Source of the DNA: Scenedesmus sp. ARA3
Taxonomy: Eukaryota > Chlorophyta > Chlorophyceae > Sphaeropleales > Scenedesmaceae
Length of the DNA: 64,000 nucleotides
Assembly (NCBI GenBank): GCA_004335835.1
Contig: RWJK01001651.1
Coordinates: 18,440-82,439, forward strand
Direction: 5' to 3'
A program made the translations under genes and the position numbers. Of this stretch, positions 32,591 to 46,100 are shown piece after piece. Under the pieces are notes generated by a model. That model made no database searches and had not been told where the DNA came from. It worked only from the letters and a program-made list of their open reading frames with translations. Every line of letters begins with the position of its first letter. The stretch's first letter is position 1.

Positions 32591-34975
32591 GCCATTGAAA
32601 GAGCAGGTTTACAAGTTGGCCCTGGCACCATCTTCGATTATATGAGCCACAACAGGGTGGACGCATGTCATGGGGTTTGTGCTTGGGCTACTGCAGGAGC
32701 AGACGGTCCACGTATTTTAGGCTGTGTGGTTGGAGCTGCAGCACTGCCAGCAGTGCCTGCAACAAATGTGGTGGTGGTGTGCAACACACTGACGATAATG
32801 ACAGAGAGATTGCATTCAGGTGCATGTAAGCTTATGCATTGCATCATAGTGATCGTGCTCCCACCAAGACTGCAAGCTTGCAAGCATTGCAACCCATTTG
32901 CACCCGTGGGTCATCTTTTCACTCACTGCTGGTGCAGGTTGCCAGTGATGGCTCCAGTCTTATCTCTTGGCACAACCCCGCTCCCATCCATGTGCAAATG
33001 CCAGTGTCATCTGATCATGTCCTATTGCATCCTGTTGGCATGGGTGCATGTGCAGCATCAACTGCTGATGTAGGCAGCTGGTGCAGTGCTTGTATGCAGG
33101 CATGATTGCCTCAACACATCGTGTCCCATTGTGCATTGTGCACTGAGATGGAGGGGGGGGGGATGCTTTCATGGCTTGCATGCATCAAGCCTCGCTGGTT
33201 TCAGCTTGCTGCTATGGGTCAAGTTCTGCGTGCAACCAGCTATGGGTCAAGTGCTGCATGCAACCGGCCTCTCTTGTTGCTAAACTCACTGGACAGACCA
33301 ACGCAGGTATCAACAGTTGTTTCAACCTTTGCTGCGGTTAAAGCAGCAGCAAAGCCATCCAACACCTGCTGAGTATAGTCAGGAGCTTGCTTAGCAAACC
33401 AGTGGGCATCACGTGGAGCTTTGTTGAGTGAGCTGCGGCAACTGAGCTGAATCAATATGGCAGGCATGTGTCTGCAACACATGCTGCAGTCAATGCAGGA
33501 CCTGTCCTGAAACTGCATCGTGCGCTTGTGGGTACTGCCAACAACAGCGCTGCGGGGATGCACCCACAGAACCCCTTGAGCTGTGGCACCGCCATGCCAT
33601 ATGCCGTGTACTCTGTAACATGGGGTGTGCGTGTTTGGAAGATACTTGTACTTTTTGTGTGCCAGTGATTGCTGCAGTGTGCTGTGATGCAGGATACCAC
33701 AGCAACTAGCATGCCATTTGGGACGTTTTTCAGTGTATGGGCCCATACTGCGGCATGATGCTTCGCCTTTTGGCTTTGCCTTTTTCGCTTTGCCTTTTTG
33801 GCTTTGCCTTTTCGGCTCTGCCTTAAGGCTTCGCCTTGAATGGCTTTGAATTTTGGCTTTGCCTTTTGGCTTTGCTGATGTCAACATCTTCATTATGCAC
33901 ATGCCTGGCTGGCCTTGCATACAGTCAGTTTGACTAGTTTGATTGTCTTGTGGACACACTTCATTGGCTGCAGTGTACTGGGTGCCCCATTGCCGCGAGC
34001 CGCTGCACCTGTATCTTGAACTATATCTGCACTGCCCTTCTTTGATTGTCACAAGCGTGTTGACATGGCTGCGCCGCCCTACTGGGTTGCTAGTGTCCCC
34101 ATAGGTGACCGTAGAGGATGCCGCTGGGCCGCGTTGAATGCGTGTACAGTGGGGGCGTTGCTGTGTTGAATGGATGTATGAGCTACGCGTGGTGTGTTCA
34201 CACTTCACAGCAGCGTAAGTGAAGGAAGGGGACGTGTGTGGCGATGAGGATACCTCATGCGCCTCCACGCCTCCTACCAGCTGTGTTGGTGGTATGCTGT
34301 GCAGCAGCTGCCTGTCCTCCCCACCTAGCCGCGCCAGCCGCCCAGCACAAGCAGAGATGCAACATGCGCGGAGCGCCCGCATAACACATCTCAACCCGCA
34401 GCAGCTTGCCCACACCACGCAGCTGCGTCACCGGCCAACCACGAGACATCCTGCTGCAAGGGCAGAGCGCCGGCACTACACACCTCTCAACCTGCGGCAG
34501 CGAGCCGCGCCTGCAGCAGCTGCCGATGCTCCCCACCCAGCCCTGGCGCTGCCTTCCAGCACAAGCAAAACTGCTGCATGCGCCGAGCGCCAGTTCTACA
34601 CACCTCTCAACCTGCGGCAGCAAGCCGCGCCTGCAGCTGCGCCAATCGCCGCTGCAGCAGCTGCCGGTCCTCCCCACTCAGCCCCGCAGTGCCTTGCAGC
34701 GCAAGCGAACCTGCTGCATGCGCCGAGTGCCAGCACTAAACACTTTACTGTGCGGCAGCCAGGCGCGCCTGCAGCTGCGCCAGCCGCCGCTGCAGCAGCT
34801 GCCGATCCTCCCCACTCAGCCCCGCATTGCCTTCCAGCTGCCGCTGCAGCTCTGCTGCCTCCACCCGCATCGCCTCTCCATCTCGCTTTTGCTGGGCTTC
34901 GGCTTACTCATCCGTCAACCATAAGAAAAACTGTAAGAACATAAGGAGATTCCGAAAGCGCCAGCACTACACACA
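32317..34975. other. Convergent intergenic region with duplicated and simple-repeat segments
   Basis: No gene is supported between the glycosyltransferase and the giant coiled-coil/PLAT gene. It contains ghost copies of both neighbours' terminal exons (32506-32575; 34290-34860), a segment of about 170 bp present at about 32325-32505 and again at about 32930-33100, and a 14-bp tandem repeat (33761-33877). Confidence 0.65.
33761..33877 (+). repeat. Tandem repeat, unit about 14 bp (GGCTTTGCCTTTTT)
   Basis: Seven or more imperfect units of GGCTTTGCCTTTTT with TCGCTTTGCC variants. On the minus strand it opens a Lys/Ala/Lys/Pro-rich frame that is a product of the repeat. Confidence 0.88.
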
Positions 34976-35060
34976 TCAACCTGCAGCAGCCAGCCGCACC
35001 TGCAGCTGCGCCAGCCGCCGCTGCAGCAGCTGCCTGTCCTCCCCACTCAACCCTGCATTG
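34290..35060 (-). repeat. Tandem ghost copies of the terminal exon of the giant gene
   Basis: The last coding segment (QRQLEGNAGLSGEDRQLLQ to the stop at 34976) is followed downstream by copies at about 34745-34910, 34600-34690, 34485-34565 and a decayed one at 34290-34350. The period is about 120-150 bp. The nearest copy is the most complete and has its own in-frame stop after LAAAQ. Confidence 0.88.
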
Positions 35061-38000
35061 CCTTCCAGCTGCCGCTGCAATTCATCCGCCTCCACCTGCA
35101 CTGCCTCTCCATCTCCCCGCTTGCTAATCTTCGGCTTACTCAGCAGCACGGCCCGGCCCCGGCCCCTGCCCACCCAGCCGTTGTTAATAACGCTGTTACT
35201 GAAGCTGTAGCTGACGCCCTTCAGTGCAGCCTCCACTGTCACTTTTTCCAGGCACCAGCCGCCGCCGATGCTGCTTCCCTCTGGCTCCTGCCACAGCAGC
35301 AGCGCGGCCACCTCCCCCAAATCACCTGCCTCTGATAGCACTGTGAAGGACTCAACACTGCCTCTACCAAAGGAGCCGCGGGCTCGGGGCAGCTCTGCAT
35401 GCAGCAGCACAGGGCCCAGCGCCGCATCACTGCTGCTGCTGCTGCTGTTAGGAGCTGCTGCTGCTGCTGCTGCCTGCCGGCCAGCAGGCACAGGCTGTGC
35501 CCAAGGAGGAGCTAAACTCTTGCTGCTGCTGCTCGATGCTGCTGCTTGCCGGCCAGCAAGCGAGGGCCGAGCAGCCTGCGCAGCATGAGAAGGAGCTGGT
35601 CCCAGCAGCTGCAGCACGACCCTCTGCCCTGCCGGCAGCCCTGCACTGATGCGGTCTGCTGTGAAGAGCTGCAGCCGGTACTCTGCTGCCTTGTGGGTGG
35701 GCTTTGAAGCCACCAGCTGCACCGGCAGCATTGCTGCGCCACTGCCACTGAGAGACTCGGCGCCATATGCAGCTGCCAAGGCCCACTGCTGCTGCTGCTG
35801 CCCCTGCTGCTGTGACTTTGCATCTTGTGTGTCTCGCTTGGAGGCCATCAGCTGCACTGGTGTCAGTACACCGCTGTCACTCAGGGACTCGGTGCCATAT
35901 GCAGCTGCAGTCAAGCCCCACTGCTGCTGCTGCTGCTGCTGCTGCTCCTCCTGCTGTACATTGGGAATTTGAGTGTCTTGCTGCAGGCTGTCGCTGCTGC
36001 TGGTACTGCTGCTGCTGTGCATGAGTGTGTGGTAGCTGGCTGCGTCTGGTGGCGCCTGCAGCGACGTGAACTCGCCACCACCCTGCGCAGCAGCAGCGCA
36101 CACACAGCGGCAGCGATGGCAGTTGGTGTGTTGAGCTGCGCTTGCAACTGGCGAGCGCTGATGCTGCACAGTAACAGCAGTCATATCATGTGTCGGACAC
36201 ACATCAACAATCATCCTCACCTGTGCCTCCAGCAGCTGCTCCTCAGTGAAGCTCTCCACGCTGCTACTGTCATCATCCTCAGCGCCACACAACAGCTTGG
36301 CCAATGCCTTTGGCCGATGCCTGCCTTGCAATAGTGCCATTGCAGCAGCAGCCTCACCTGTGCCTTCAGCAGCTGCGCATCCTTGGTGAAGCTCATCGCA
36401 CTGTACACAACAGCTTGCTGCACATTTTGTGCCAAAAACCTTACAACACTCACCTAGTAACACACGAACAGAAGTGCAGCAGCCTCACCTGTGCCTCCAG
36501 CAGCTGCTCCTCAGTGAAGTCGTCATCCTTGCTGCCACACATCAACAAATTGTGTGCATGCCTCGCCAACAATGGTTGCAACCCAAGCAGCAGCCTCACC
36601 TGTGCCTCCAGCAGCTGCTCCTTAGTGAAGCTCTCGCCGCTGCTGCTGTCGTCATCCTCACTGCCACACATAAACAAATTGTGTGCATGTCTGTCATACA
36701 TCACTTCCACTGCAGCCTCACCTGTGCCGCCAGCAACTGCTCTTCCTCAGGAGAACTCCTCCCACTCTACACAACAGCTTGCCTCACACATGCATCGCAG
36801 CCCGCACAACTTCAAGAAATGTAAGATTTTGCAGCAGCCTTACCTGTGCCTCCAGCAGCTGCTCCTCATTACGACTCTCCACACTCTATGCAGCAGCCGG
36901 CTTTGCACGATGCATCGTAACCTGCCCAAGATCATACCAAAAGAGGTGCAGCAGCCTCACCTGTGCTTCTAACAGTTGCTCCTCAGTAAAGCTCTCCACG
37001 CTGCTGCTGTCGTCATCCTCGCTGCCACACTCCAGCTGCTGCACCCACTCACAAAACCGCACAGCCTTGGCAGCGCTGCCCGCCCTGCCGCTGCCAGGTA
37101 CAGCAGCAACTATCTCCAGCTGCCAAATACCTGCAACTAGGCTGTTTGCTGCTGCCCCTGCTGCTTCTGACTCGCTAGCTGTGGCAGCCGCCGCCTCTGC
37201 TGCTGCATCCTGCTGCTGCTCTTGGCCCTCCCCATCATCCCCAGTGAGGGACGCCTTGGGGGTAGGCAGCCGCTGCCTCACCCGGCCCTGACTCGAGCTC
37301 GAGTCCTGCCTGCTGACCTTCCTGCTGCTGTCACTGTCCAGCGGCTGCGCTATTTGGCCATCTGTATCAGAGGCAGTGCTGCTGCTGCTGCTGCTGCTGC
37401 TGCCTGGTTCGCTGCTGCTGTCCTGGTCCCAGTCTATCAGCGGCACTAGTTTTACTGTCCCAGCACTTCCAGAGACCCTCCTGCTGCCCTTTGCAGCAGC
37501 AGCAGCAGCAGCAGTGCTGGCTGTGCCAGCTGCAGCCTTTTTGGGCGAGGCAGCATGCCGCTGATGCAGCAGCAGCGGCTGGCAGCTATCACCGGCGGCA
37601 GGCGCATGCAGCAGATGCTCACTGTACGGCGGAGGGTCTGACAGAACTGGAGCGTCTGCTGCTGCTGCTGCTGCTGCAAGTGGTGCTGTTGCTGCTGCTG
37701 CTGCCTGCCGCCTGGCGGCTGGGCTGCTGCGCACAGTGCCGCCTATGCTGCCTCCAGTTGCTGCAACACCCTCAGCATCACTGCTGCAAGCCCTGTACAG
37801 CAACAGCTGCGGCCTGCTGCTGCTGCTGCTGCTGCCTAAACCTGTTACTGCATGTCCTACAATGGGGGACCCGGGTGCTGCTGCTGGCATCATATCTGGC
37901 TCACAGCTGTGTGCCCTGCGCACCGCCAGCAGCTGCCGCACGTGCTGCTGCTGCTGCTGAGGCTGTGTCTGTGCCTGGCAGCAGCGCGGGGAGCCTCTGT

Positions 38001-41000
38001 GCTTCAATTTGATGTCGTCTAGCGGTGCTGCTGCTGCCAGTGCTGCCGTCTCTGCTGCATCTTCTTCTGAAGAGCACGAGGCAGTTGATGACGGTGCAGA
38101 CGCATCCACAGCTGCTGAGTCGCCATTGGTGGTGACCGACGCTGACATGGCGGCGGCTGCATCATATGCAGCAGCACATGCTCGCTGCTGCTGCTGCCCC
38201 TGCTGCAAAGGTCCCTGCTGCGCAGCATCTTGCTGCCGCAGCTGCTGCTGCTGCTGCTGCAGCTCCCAGGCACCCTCCTCCAGCTGCTGCTGCTGCTGCT
38301 CCTGCTGGTGCTGCTGCCAGCTGAGTGTGCGCCGCGGCCAGAGCTGCCTGTCCTGCTGCTCAAGTACCTCTGCTGCCGGCATGTAGGTGAACACATCACT
38401 GTCATGCTGCTGGTCTGCCTGCTGACTAGACAGCGGGGTGAAGCTTTGCAGCTCATCGTCATATGAGACATCGCAGCGCTGCGCTTGCAGCAGCCAGATC
38501 GCCGGCAGCTGCACTGCAGGCTGCTGCTTCTGCTGCTGCCAGCCTCCCGGATGCTGTAGATCTTCTTGCTGCTGCTGCTGTTGCTGCTGGGGGTCAAGTG
38601 GTGCACACCCTGCATCTTGCAGCTGGTTATGCTGCTGCTGCTGCTGCGGCCAGATGTCATCTATGCTGGCTGCTGCAGCTGCTGCTCCTAGCTGCAGCCC
38701 ACCCTCTGCAAAGCCATCATCAAATGGGTTGTTGCTGCCATTGGGAGGTAATGCTGCCTCAGCTGCTGCTGCTGCTGGCATTGCAGCACCACATGCAGCA
38801 GCGGCATCAAATGCGACTGCAAAGGGGTTGTTGGAGCGGTTGGCCGTGGGCAGGATGCTGCTGTTCTCAAGTTCCTGCAGAGCTGGCGCTGCTAGCGCTA
38901 ATCGTCCCGAAGCACCCGCCATGTGATGCTGCTGCTGCTCCGTTTGCTGCTGCTGCTGCCTTGCAGAGTGCTGCCGGAGACTGGCAGCACTCAGCGCTGG
39001 CAGTGGGCAGTTCTCCTGGATGCCACTTGCCACCATCCTCAGCTGCCTCGCCCCACCCACCCCGCCACCCTTGATCCACGCCGTGCCGCTGCTGCTGCCG
39101 CTGCTGCTCACTGCAAACTGCCACCACTCGCCAGATCTCACGTGCTGCAGCAGCAGCCACTCCAAAAGCCACGCTGATGCATAGCCCCGCCCATCATGCC
39201 AGATGCTGATACTGCTGAAACCTGAGGGCTCGTGGTTGTTCAAACAGATCCAGTCATGCTGTGTGCTGCCAGTGGGGAGGCTGCAGCGGGCTCCGTTTGC
39301 TAGCTGCAGCTGGTGGCTGGTGCCCGAGGCTGCTCCTGTGAGACTGAGGCTGACCTGAAGGCGTTGGCATGCAGGTGGGTGCAGTGGGCAGTAGTTGAAT
39401 ACAATTGCAAGCAAGGCATGCAGGAGCAGGTGCCGGAGGCTGCTCCTGTGAGGCCGAGGCTGACCTGGAAGCACATTGACAGTTGAATGCAGTCGACATA
39501 TGTTTAGTGGAGTGCAACTGCGATGCAGTTGGTGGCTGGTGCCTGAGGCTGCGCGGATTCAACTGAGGCTGACCTGGCAGCAGATTGGCAGTTGAAAGCA
39601 GTTGGCAAAGAATGTTCAGTTCAGTGCAAGTGTGATGCAACAGGCAACTGGCCGTGTTGGTCATGGCAGAACATACACAGGCTGGAGACAGCTATCCTAA
39701 AACTGCGGCGCAACTGCGTCGGCGCCTGCTGTGGTCCTGTGTGGAGCTGGCTGCTGCAGCAGCCTGTGCCAGCGCAGCCCCTGAAATGCTTGGCAATGCA
39801 CTTGCGCAGCGCTTTGATCATCAGCAAGGATGCGTGCCAAACGTACCGCCTGCTTGTAAGGGCAATACATTGTTGATATGCCTATTTGGTGCAGAGACGC
39901 TACATTGCAGGACAAGCGTGTAAGGACACTCTGACAAACCATATACACTTGCTGTTTGTTACCAAGTGTGTATCATCATCAAAGCAACCGGAAACAGAGC
40001 AGGTAGCCAGTCAGGGCGCAATCCGCTGCTCACCAGCCATAGCAATCATGCAGCTATAGCCAACAGCTGCTGCCAGCTGTTCAGAGCTGCAAGTGCGCCA
40101 CCCAGATTAACAGACATTGATGGATCCGGCCGATTAGGGCTTCAATGCAGCCTACCCACCCAAACAAAAAATGCTGTGCAACAAGCTGTGGCGCGCTGCG
40201 AGTGTGCATGACCACACTACTACTGTGCACATCAAATTGATGATGATGATCTGCCGGAGCAGAGCACAGGAGCGGCACACACAGGAGGAGCAGGGCAGGC
40301 TGCTGCTCAAGCAGCAGCATGCTGCCGCTCACCTGTTTGTTGCTGGCTACGTTGGACACCACAATGGATTGCAACAATTGTAACACCTGAGATCGAGCTG
40401 CAGCTGTCTAGGCAGTTCTACTGGCACCACACAGCACCTCCCAATGGAGTGATTGCGCAGAAGCCAGGAACTTGGCGCCAAGGCACACGCAGCGGCCCAA
40501 ATAGCAGTCATAAGCGTTGTGCTGAGCATGCGCTGCGCATGTTAAGCACAGTCACAGTGCAGGTGGGTAACAAACGCCCAGAAAAACCCTCATATCAGGG
40601 CACAGAAGGCAGTACAAGTAACACATGCATACTGCTAGTGGTGTGTTGCTGACTGCCTGCAGCTGGCTGCCAAAGCGGTGCCTTAGAACAGCAGCTGCGG
40701 AAAGCCAGCAACGCATGTATGCAAACCACGCACAACCAGAACGCCTGCACTCTTAACCCTACTACTACTAGCTCAAAAGCCTTGCGCCTGTTTGTGTGAA
40801 GTCACCCCGTTAATCACATGTGAGGAACAGCATGAGCTGGCCGGCCTACTCTACCCCAGGAGGAATTTAGTAAAAGCACGGCTGTCCAAAACTTGTTGGT
40901 GCTGTCACAGGCGATATATGTGCGGTGGGCGAAGTGCTCCCATCGCCAAATGCACGCGTTAGCCAGGCGCGCACAATTGCACGCCCATCGCTCCACGAAT

Positions 41001-43127
41001 CCATTGCTTGTGGTTTAATTGCAGACTGCGTGAGGTTCGACCACACACAGCCAAGCCATGTAGTTGAGCCACAATTGAGCCAGCAGCAGCCCTCATCGGC
41101 TTACCCTGGTGCGCGTGCCAGCTCCGTGCTTGCTGCTGGTGTGCAGGGCCAGGCGGTAGCTGCCAGCGCCAGCAAGCCATGCTGCAGGCGGCGGCTCACC
41201 AAGCCAGGCAGCAGCAGCAGCAGCAGCACTGTCTTCATCAAGCTGCTGCTCGCCGTCTGTCTCAAGGTCCACACTGCCGCTGCTGCAGCAGCTGCCGCCG
41301 TTGTCACTGCCGCTGACGCAATCTGCGCTATCCTCGGCATCACAGCCAGCTGCAATGCTCCATGCGTTACCGCCGCCGCCTGCTGCTGCCTCAGACTGCT
41401 GCAGCGCGCTAGGCTGGTTCAGCAGCTTACTCTCTGTGCCATCGCCGCTGCTGTGGCTGCCGCCCTGCAGTCCATTCGCCTGGAGTGCTCCACCCAGACT
41501 CCTGCTGCTGCTGTTGCTGCTAAGCTTCCCAGTCAGTGGCTGTGCTGATACTGCTGGTACTGCCGTAGCTGCAGCTGGTACTGCCTGCAGCACGCCAGCT
41601 GCCGGCTCGCTGTAAGCAGCGCCTTGCTGCGCAAAGGTGCCCTGACTGTTGTGTGCTGCAGCTGCTGCCAGCTCTTCTTCATAGTCATCTCCATCTTCTG
41701 ATCCACAGTAGTCATCATAGGGATCATACGGCTCGTAGCCAGCGCCTGCAGTGGGATGGTGTGCAAAAACAGCCACGCAAGGTAAAAAGAGATTGAGCAA
41801 GGATACAGCCTGCATTTATCATCATAGGGATCATATGGCTCATAGCCAGCACCTGCAGTGAGGCAGGTGTGGTGGGTGCAGGCACAGCCACACGACGTCA
41901 GCCCTGCCCTGCTGCTGAAGCAACAGCGGCATCATCTGAATCAACTGCGCTGCAGAGTGTGTGCTGCACTACGTTGCACTGCAGCACACACAACAACTCA
42001 CGCTACTGCTGCTGCTGCTGTGCGCACTGCTCACCTCCCGTCATGCGCATCACTGGCAGCTCGTCATCGCTGCCAAATGACGCCCTGCCGTCATCCAGGT
42101 AGCCGCCGCCACCATCATTATCATCACCATCACCACCTCCCCCTTGGCCCTTCACTGCTCACCTCCTGTCATGCGCATCACCGGCAGCTCATCATCGCTG
42201 CCAAATGACGTCCTGCCGTCATCCAGGTAGCCGCCACCACCATCATTATCACCATCATCATTGGCCCCCTCACTACTTAGCAGCCAGCTGGCACCTCCAT
42301 CCAGCTCATGCGCCAGCTCCTGCAGCCCCTGCTGCTGCTGCTGCTGCTGCTGCTGACCTGGCTGCCGCCACTGCTGCTGCTGCTGCACTGGCCGAGGGTT
42401 GCCTGCGAGGGATAGCTCCTCAGCGCCCGCAGCAGCAGGGTTGGTGTACTCCACAAATGCAGAGCGCTCCACTTCCTCCTCCTCAGCCTCACTCGCGCAG
42501 TAGCTGCTGCTGATCGCGCTGCTGGCGTCGCTGCTGCTGTCACAAGGCACCAAGCTGCCCACCAGCTGCTGCGCCCCTGCTGCTGCTGCTGCAGGTGGAT
42601 CTCGCGCAGCAGCTGCTGCAGCAGCAGCTGGCTGCCATGCTTTGTCTGTTACATTGGACTCCAGCAGGTCACTGTCTGCCTCGGAACCTTCCAGATCAAG
42701 TGGTGCTCCAGTTGACAGCTCAGCAAAGCTTAACCCTGGGCTCAACGGCGCCACACCTGGCTGCTGCTGCTGCTGCCAGCCCAGGTGTGCTGTTGCCCCT
42801 GACAGATCACCATGCACTCCAGCCTGAGTGTGTAGTGGGCTCACAGGGGAGGACCAGGCTGAAGATTGGTTAAAGGCAATTGCTGCATTGTCAGAGTAGG
42901 CATAGCCAGCATAGCTGCCAGCTGCTGGCGAGCCGGGCGCACTGCACTGAAGTTCACAGTCCACATCACTGTGCGCAGCGCTATGAAGTTCACTGTGAGG
43001 GTCGTCACTGCCAAAGTCGCTGCTGCCGTTGCTTGCTGCTGCTTCCGCGGCACCAAATGCGCCCTGGATGGCTGCTACCGCCTGCAGCTTGAGCAAAGGC
43101 GGCTCGGGACTGCTGTGCCTGCTCGCG

Positions 43128-43165
<38 letters not shown>

Positions 43166-46100
43166 GTGTGGCGCGCCTGCTGTTGCATCTGCAGCTGCTG
43201 CTTGACCATAGCTGTGTCCAGCATGCACGTCTGCCGCAGGCGCTTCACAGCCAAAAGAATCGTACGATTCTCTGGCGCTGGCAGCAGCAGCGGCTGCCGA
43301 GTGCAGCGCTGCGGCAGCAGCAGCACTCGATGCAACCGCCAGCCGTGAGGGTGTAGCAGCAGGTGTCACTCCTGGTGTCACTCCTGCTGCTGACTTAGTA
43401 GGAGTGGCAGCAGGAGCACATGGCGCTGCTACTGGCGGGGACCAAGGAGCCATAGGCAGCGGAGGCAAGCCAGCGCCGCTGCTGATGCGCGCTCTCATTG
43501 CACTGCTGATTTGGCTGAGGCCACCCTCGCTGCTGCTGCTGCCGTCGTCACTGCTGCTGCTGCTGTGCCGCACACCTGCTGCTGGTGTTGCTGCATCTCG
43601 CTCGTCCTCCTCAAAAGTGGCATTTCTGTATACTGACAGCGGCGTGGATTGCACCAGCGGGCTCGCCGCTGCCACTGCTGCTGCTGTGTCAGCTGCGCCG
43701 TCGGCTTCTGCTGCTGCTACTGCTGCCGCAAACCCTAAGCCCTGCTGGGAAGAGCGCCCCATGCTGCGCAGCATTACATTGTCTGACACCCTAGGCGTGC
43801 GCGCGCTACCGCCCACCGACCCGGGCCCAGTTGCATGTGACAGCCGTGCAGCTGACATCACGGCACTGTGGCTTGCTGCTAGCATATCCGGGCTCGCCTG
43901 CTCTTCATCGTTAAACAGGCTGTTCTCAAAGATAGCGCTCTCACCCAGCGTGCTGCTGCATGCTGACAGGCCGCCGAGTGCAGCGCCAGCTGCTGTTGCT
44001 GCTGCTGCTATGCCGCCTGCTGAGGCTCGCAATGAGCTGCGCTGCGAGCTTTGTCCTGACAACAGCTGCTGTAGGCCCTCGCCAGCATGCAAACCTCCCT
44101 CGCTGACAGCAGCAGCAGCTGCCAGCACTGCTGCTGCTGCTGCTGCATCATCCTGCACAGATTCTGTGGCAGACATCCACGCATTGCTGCTGCTGCCGCG
44201 CACGGCGTCCACTTCAACTGTGTCATACGCAGCAGCAGCTGCTGCTGCCTCCTTGAACGAAGGCGAGTTCAGGCTGTCAATGCTTGCGCGCATCTGCTGC
44301 TGCTGCTGCTGCTCAGGCTCCCAGTCACCACTAGAGCCAGTACGCCTCAAGCTGCGGCTGGCGCTATCGGCACGCCACTGCCGCCTGCTGCTGCGCTGCA
44401 AAGCTTCTGCTTCTCCTTCTGCATCTCCCCACGCTGCATTGTCTGTGACAGCTGCAGCTCCGCCAGCTGCTGCTGCTGCTGGAGAGGCCTGCGGCGTCAG
44501 CAGCAGCCCGTGTGACCTAACCAGCGCTGCAGGCGGGCTCAGCATCCCCACCTGCTGCTGCTGCTGAGTCAGTGCTGCTGCCCTGGCTGCCTGCAGCGCC
44601 GAAGGCAGCGATGGCAGGCTCTGGTGCACCAGCAGTGGCGGGGTGAGGCCTGCAGGGCCTGGGGAGCTGAGGGTCGAGGGCACAGGGCTGATGGGGCCGA
44701 TTGCTGCCAGAGCCTCCTCCAGATCCTCCCTCAGGGACTTGGCCTGTGTGGGGCAGCAGGAACAAGCAAACAAGCAGCAACAATGAAGGTGGCAGCAGCA
44801 GTGTCAGCTTAATAGAAGCACAGGTGGTGCACATACACAGATGCACACATGCCCTTGCACACGACCGCTCGGGCGCGCATGCTCGCAAGCAGTCAACCCA
44901 CTTTGGCGCTTGGGCGCATACCAATTCACAGACCACTTGCGCACAGAAGAACATGCAAGCACATCACTTCGCATATGTTTACACTGAAGAATGCTGCGCC
45001 TGCGCATGTTTACAAAACAGCTGCAGGAACCACAGCATGCCCTGACAACTGTCTGCAACCACTTGTTGCTGTGCTACAAGCTGGGGCAACAAACGCCACA
45101 AGCACAAATGCAGAACAGGAACAAAAGACGCAAGCTGCATTCATTCTATCACTTCTTACGCATGCTGCATGGCGTGACGGCTACTTCAGAACCGCACAAT
45201 ACAGCTCTCGCTCACCTTTTCAGTGGCCGTGGCTGCCTCCAGCAGTGCTGCCTTGACATCATCTGCTGCCCGCGCCAGGTTGGCAGCTACATCCTGCACC
45301 TGGTGCTGCAGCTGCAGCATGTCCTGCTGCTGCTCATCCTCACGCGCCTGCAGCTCCAGCAGTTGCTGCTGCAGCTGCGGCAGCACCTGCAGGCGCTGCA
45401 ATGCAGCAGCAGCCGCCTGAGCGCTCGATTGCTGCTGCTCCTGCAGCAGCTGCAGCTCTTGCCGCGCCTGCTGCAGCTGCTGCTGCACCTGCGCCAGCGC
45501 AGCAGTTGATGCCTGGGACTGCTGCGACAGTGCAGCATCCTGCTGCTGCAGGTTGCGCAGCAGCTGCTGCAGCTGCTCAAGCTGCTGCTGGTGCGCTTGG
45601 TGCTGCTCGGAGAGTGCGGCAAGAGCTGCTGCGTCTTGCTTGGAGCCTGCTGCATGCTGGGCAGATAGTACGGTCTCCACCTGCAGGAGCAGCCACATGC
45701 GCGGCAGGCAGCATCCACATTGAGCACGCCATGCGCATGAACCTTCTGAAAGGAGCTCTACTTCACAGGCAGTTGCTGCAGCGTGCATTGCAGACTCGCT
45801 CACTGCACACTGCACACCATGCAGGTTATATAAAAAGTCAGCAAGCAGCCAAGCACCCCTAAGCAGTCAAGCACCCATACAATCATTCAAAATCCAAAAG
45901 AGCGGCTGACTGCTGGTCAATTGAAGCAACCCGTTGCACACACGCGCGCCCACCTTTTCCAGCGCGTCTGCCGCGGCTTCCTCAGCGCGCGCAGCAGCAG
46001 CCTTCCTTGATGCCTCCAGGATCTCCAAGTCCTCCAGCCGCTGCGTTGCATCACCCACACCATTCTGCATCTCCACGCGCAGCTCAAACAGCAGCTGCGA

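Noticed and set aside
33240..34418. 392-codon minus-strand frame with a Lys/Pro/Gly/Lys repeat
   Set aside because: The repeat is the translated 14-bp tandem repeat; the rest crosses ghost exon copies and shows no conserved segment.
36220..37040. Regularly spaced repeats that at first look like a CRISPR array
   Set aside because: The host is eukaryotic, the repeats are coding exon ends with splice donors, and the spacing and repeat sequence both vary.
40081..41000. Possible extra exons between the two halves of PLAT 1
   Set aside because: The flanking exons join in phase and complete the PLAT fold directly; nothing in the intron matches the domain.
43404..44567. 387-codon plus-strand Ala/Ser-rich frame
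   Set aside because: It is antisense to the 2.6-kb exon 16 of the giant gene, which is supported by phase on both sides.
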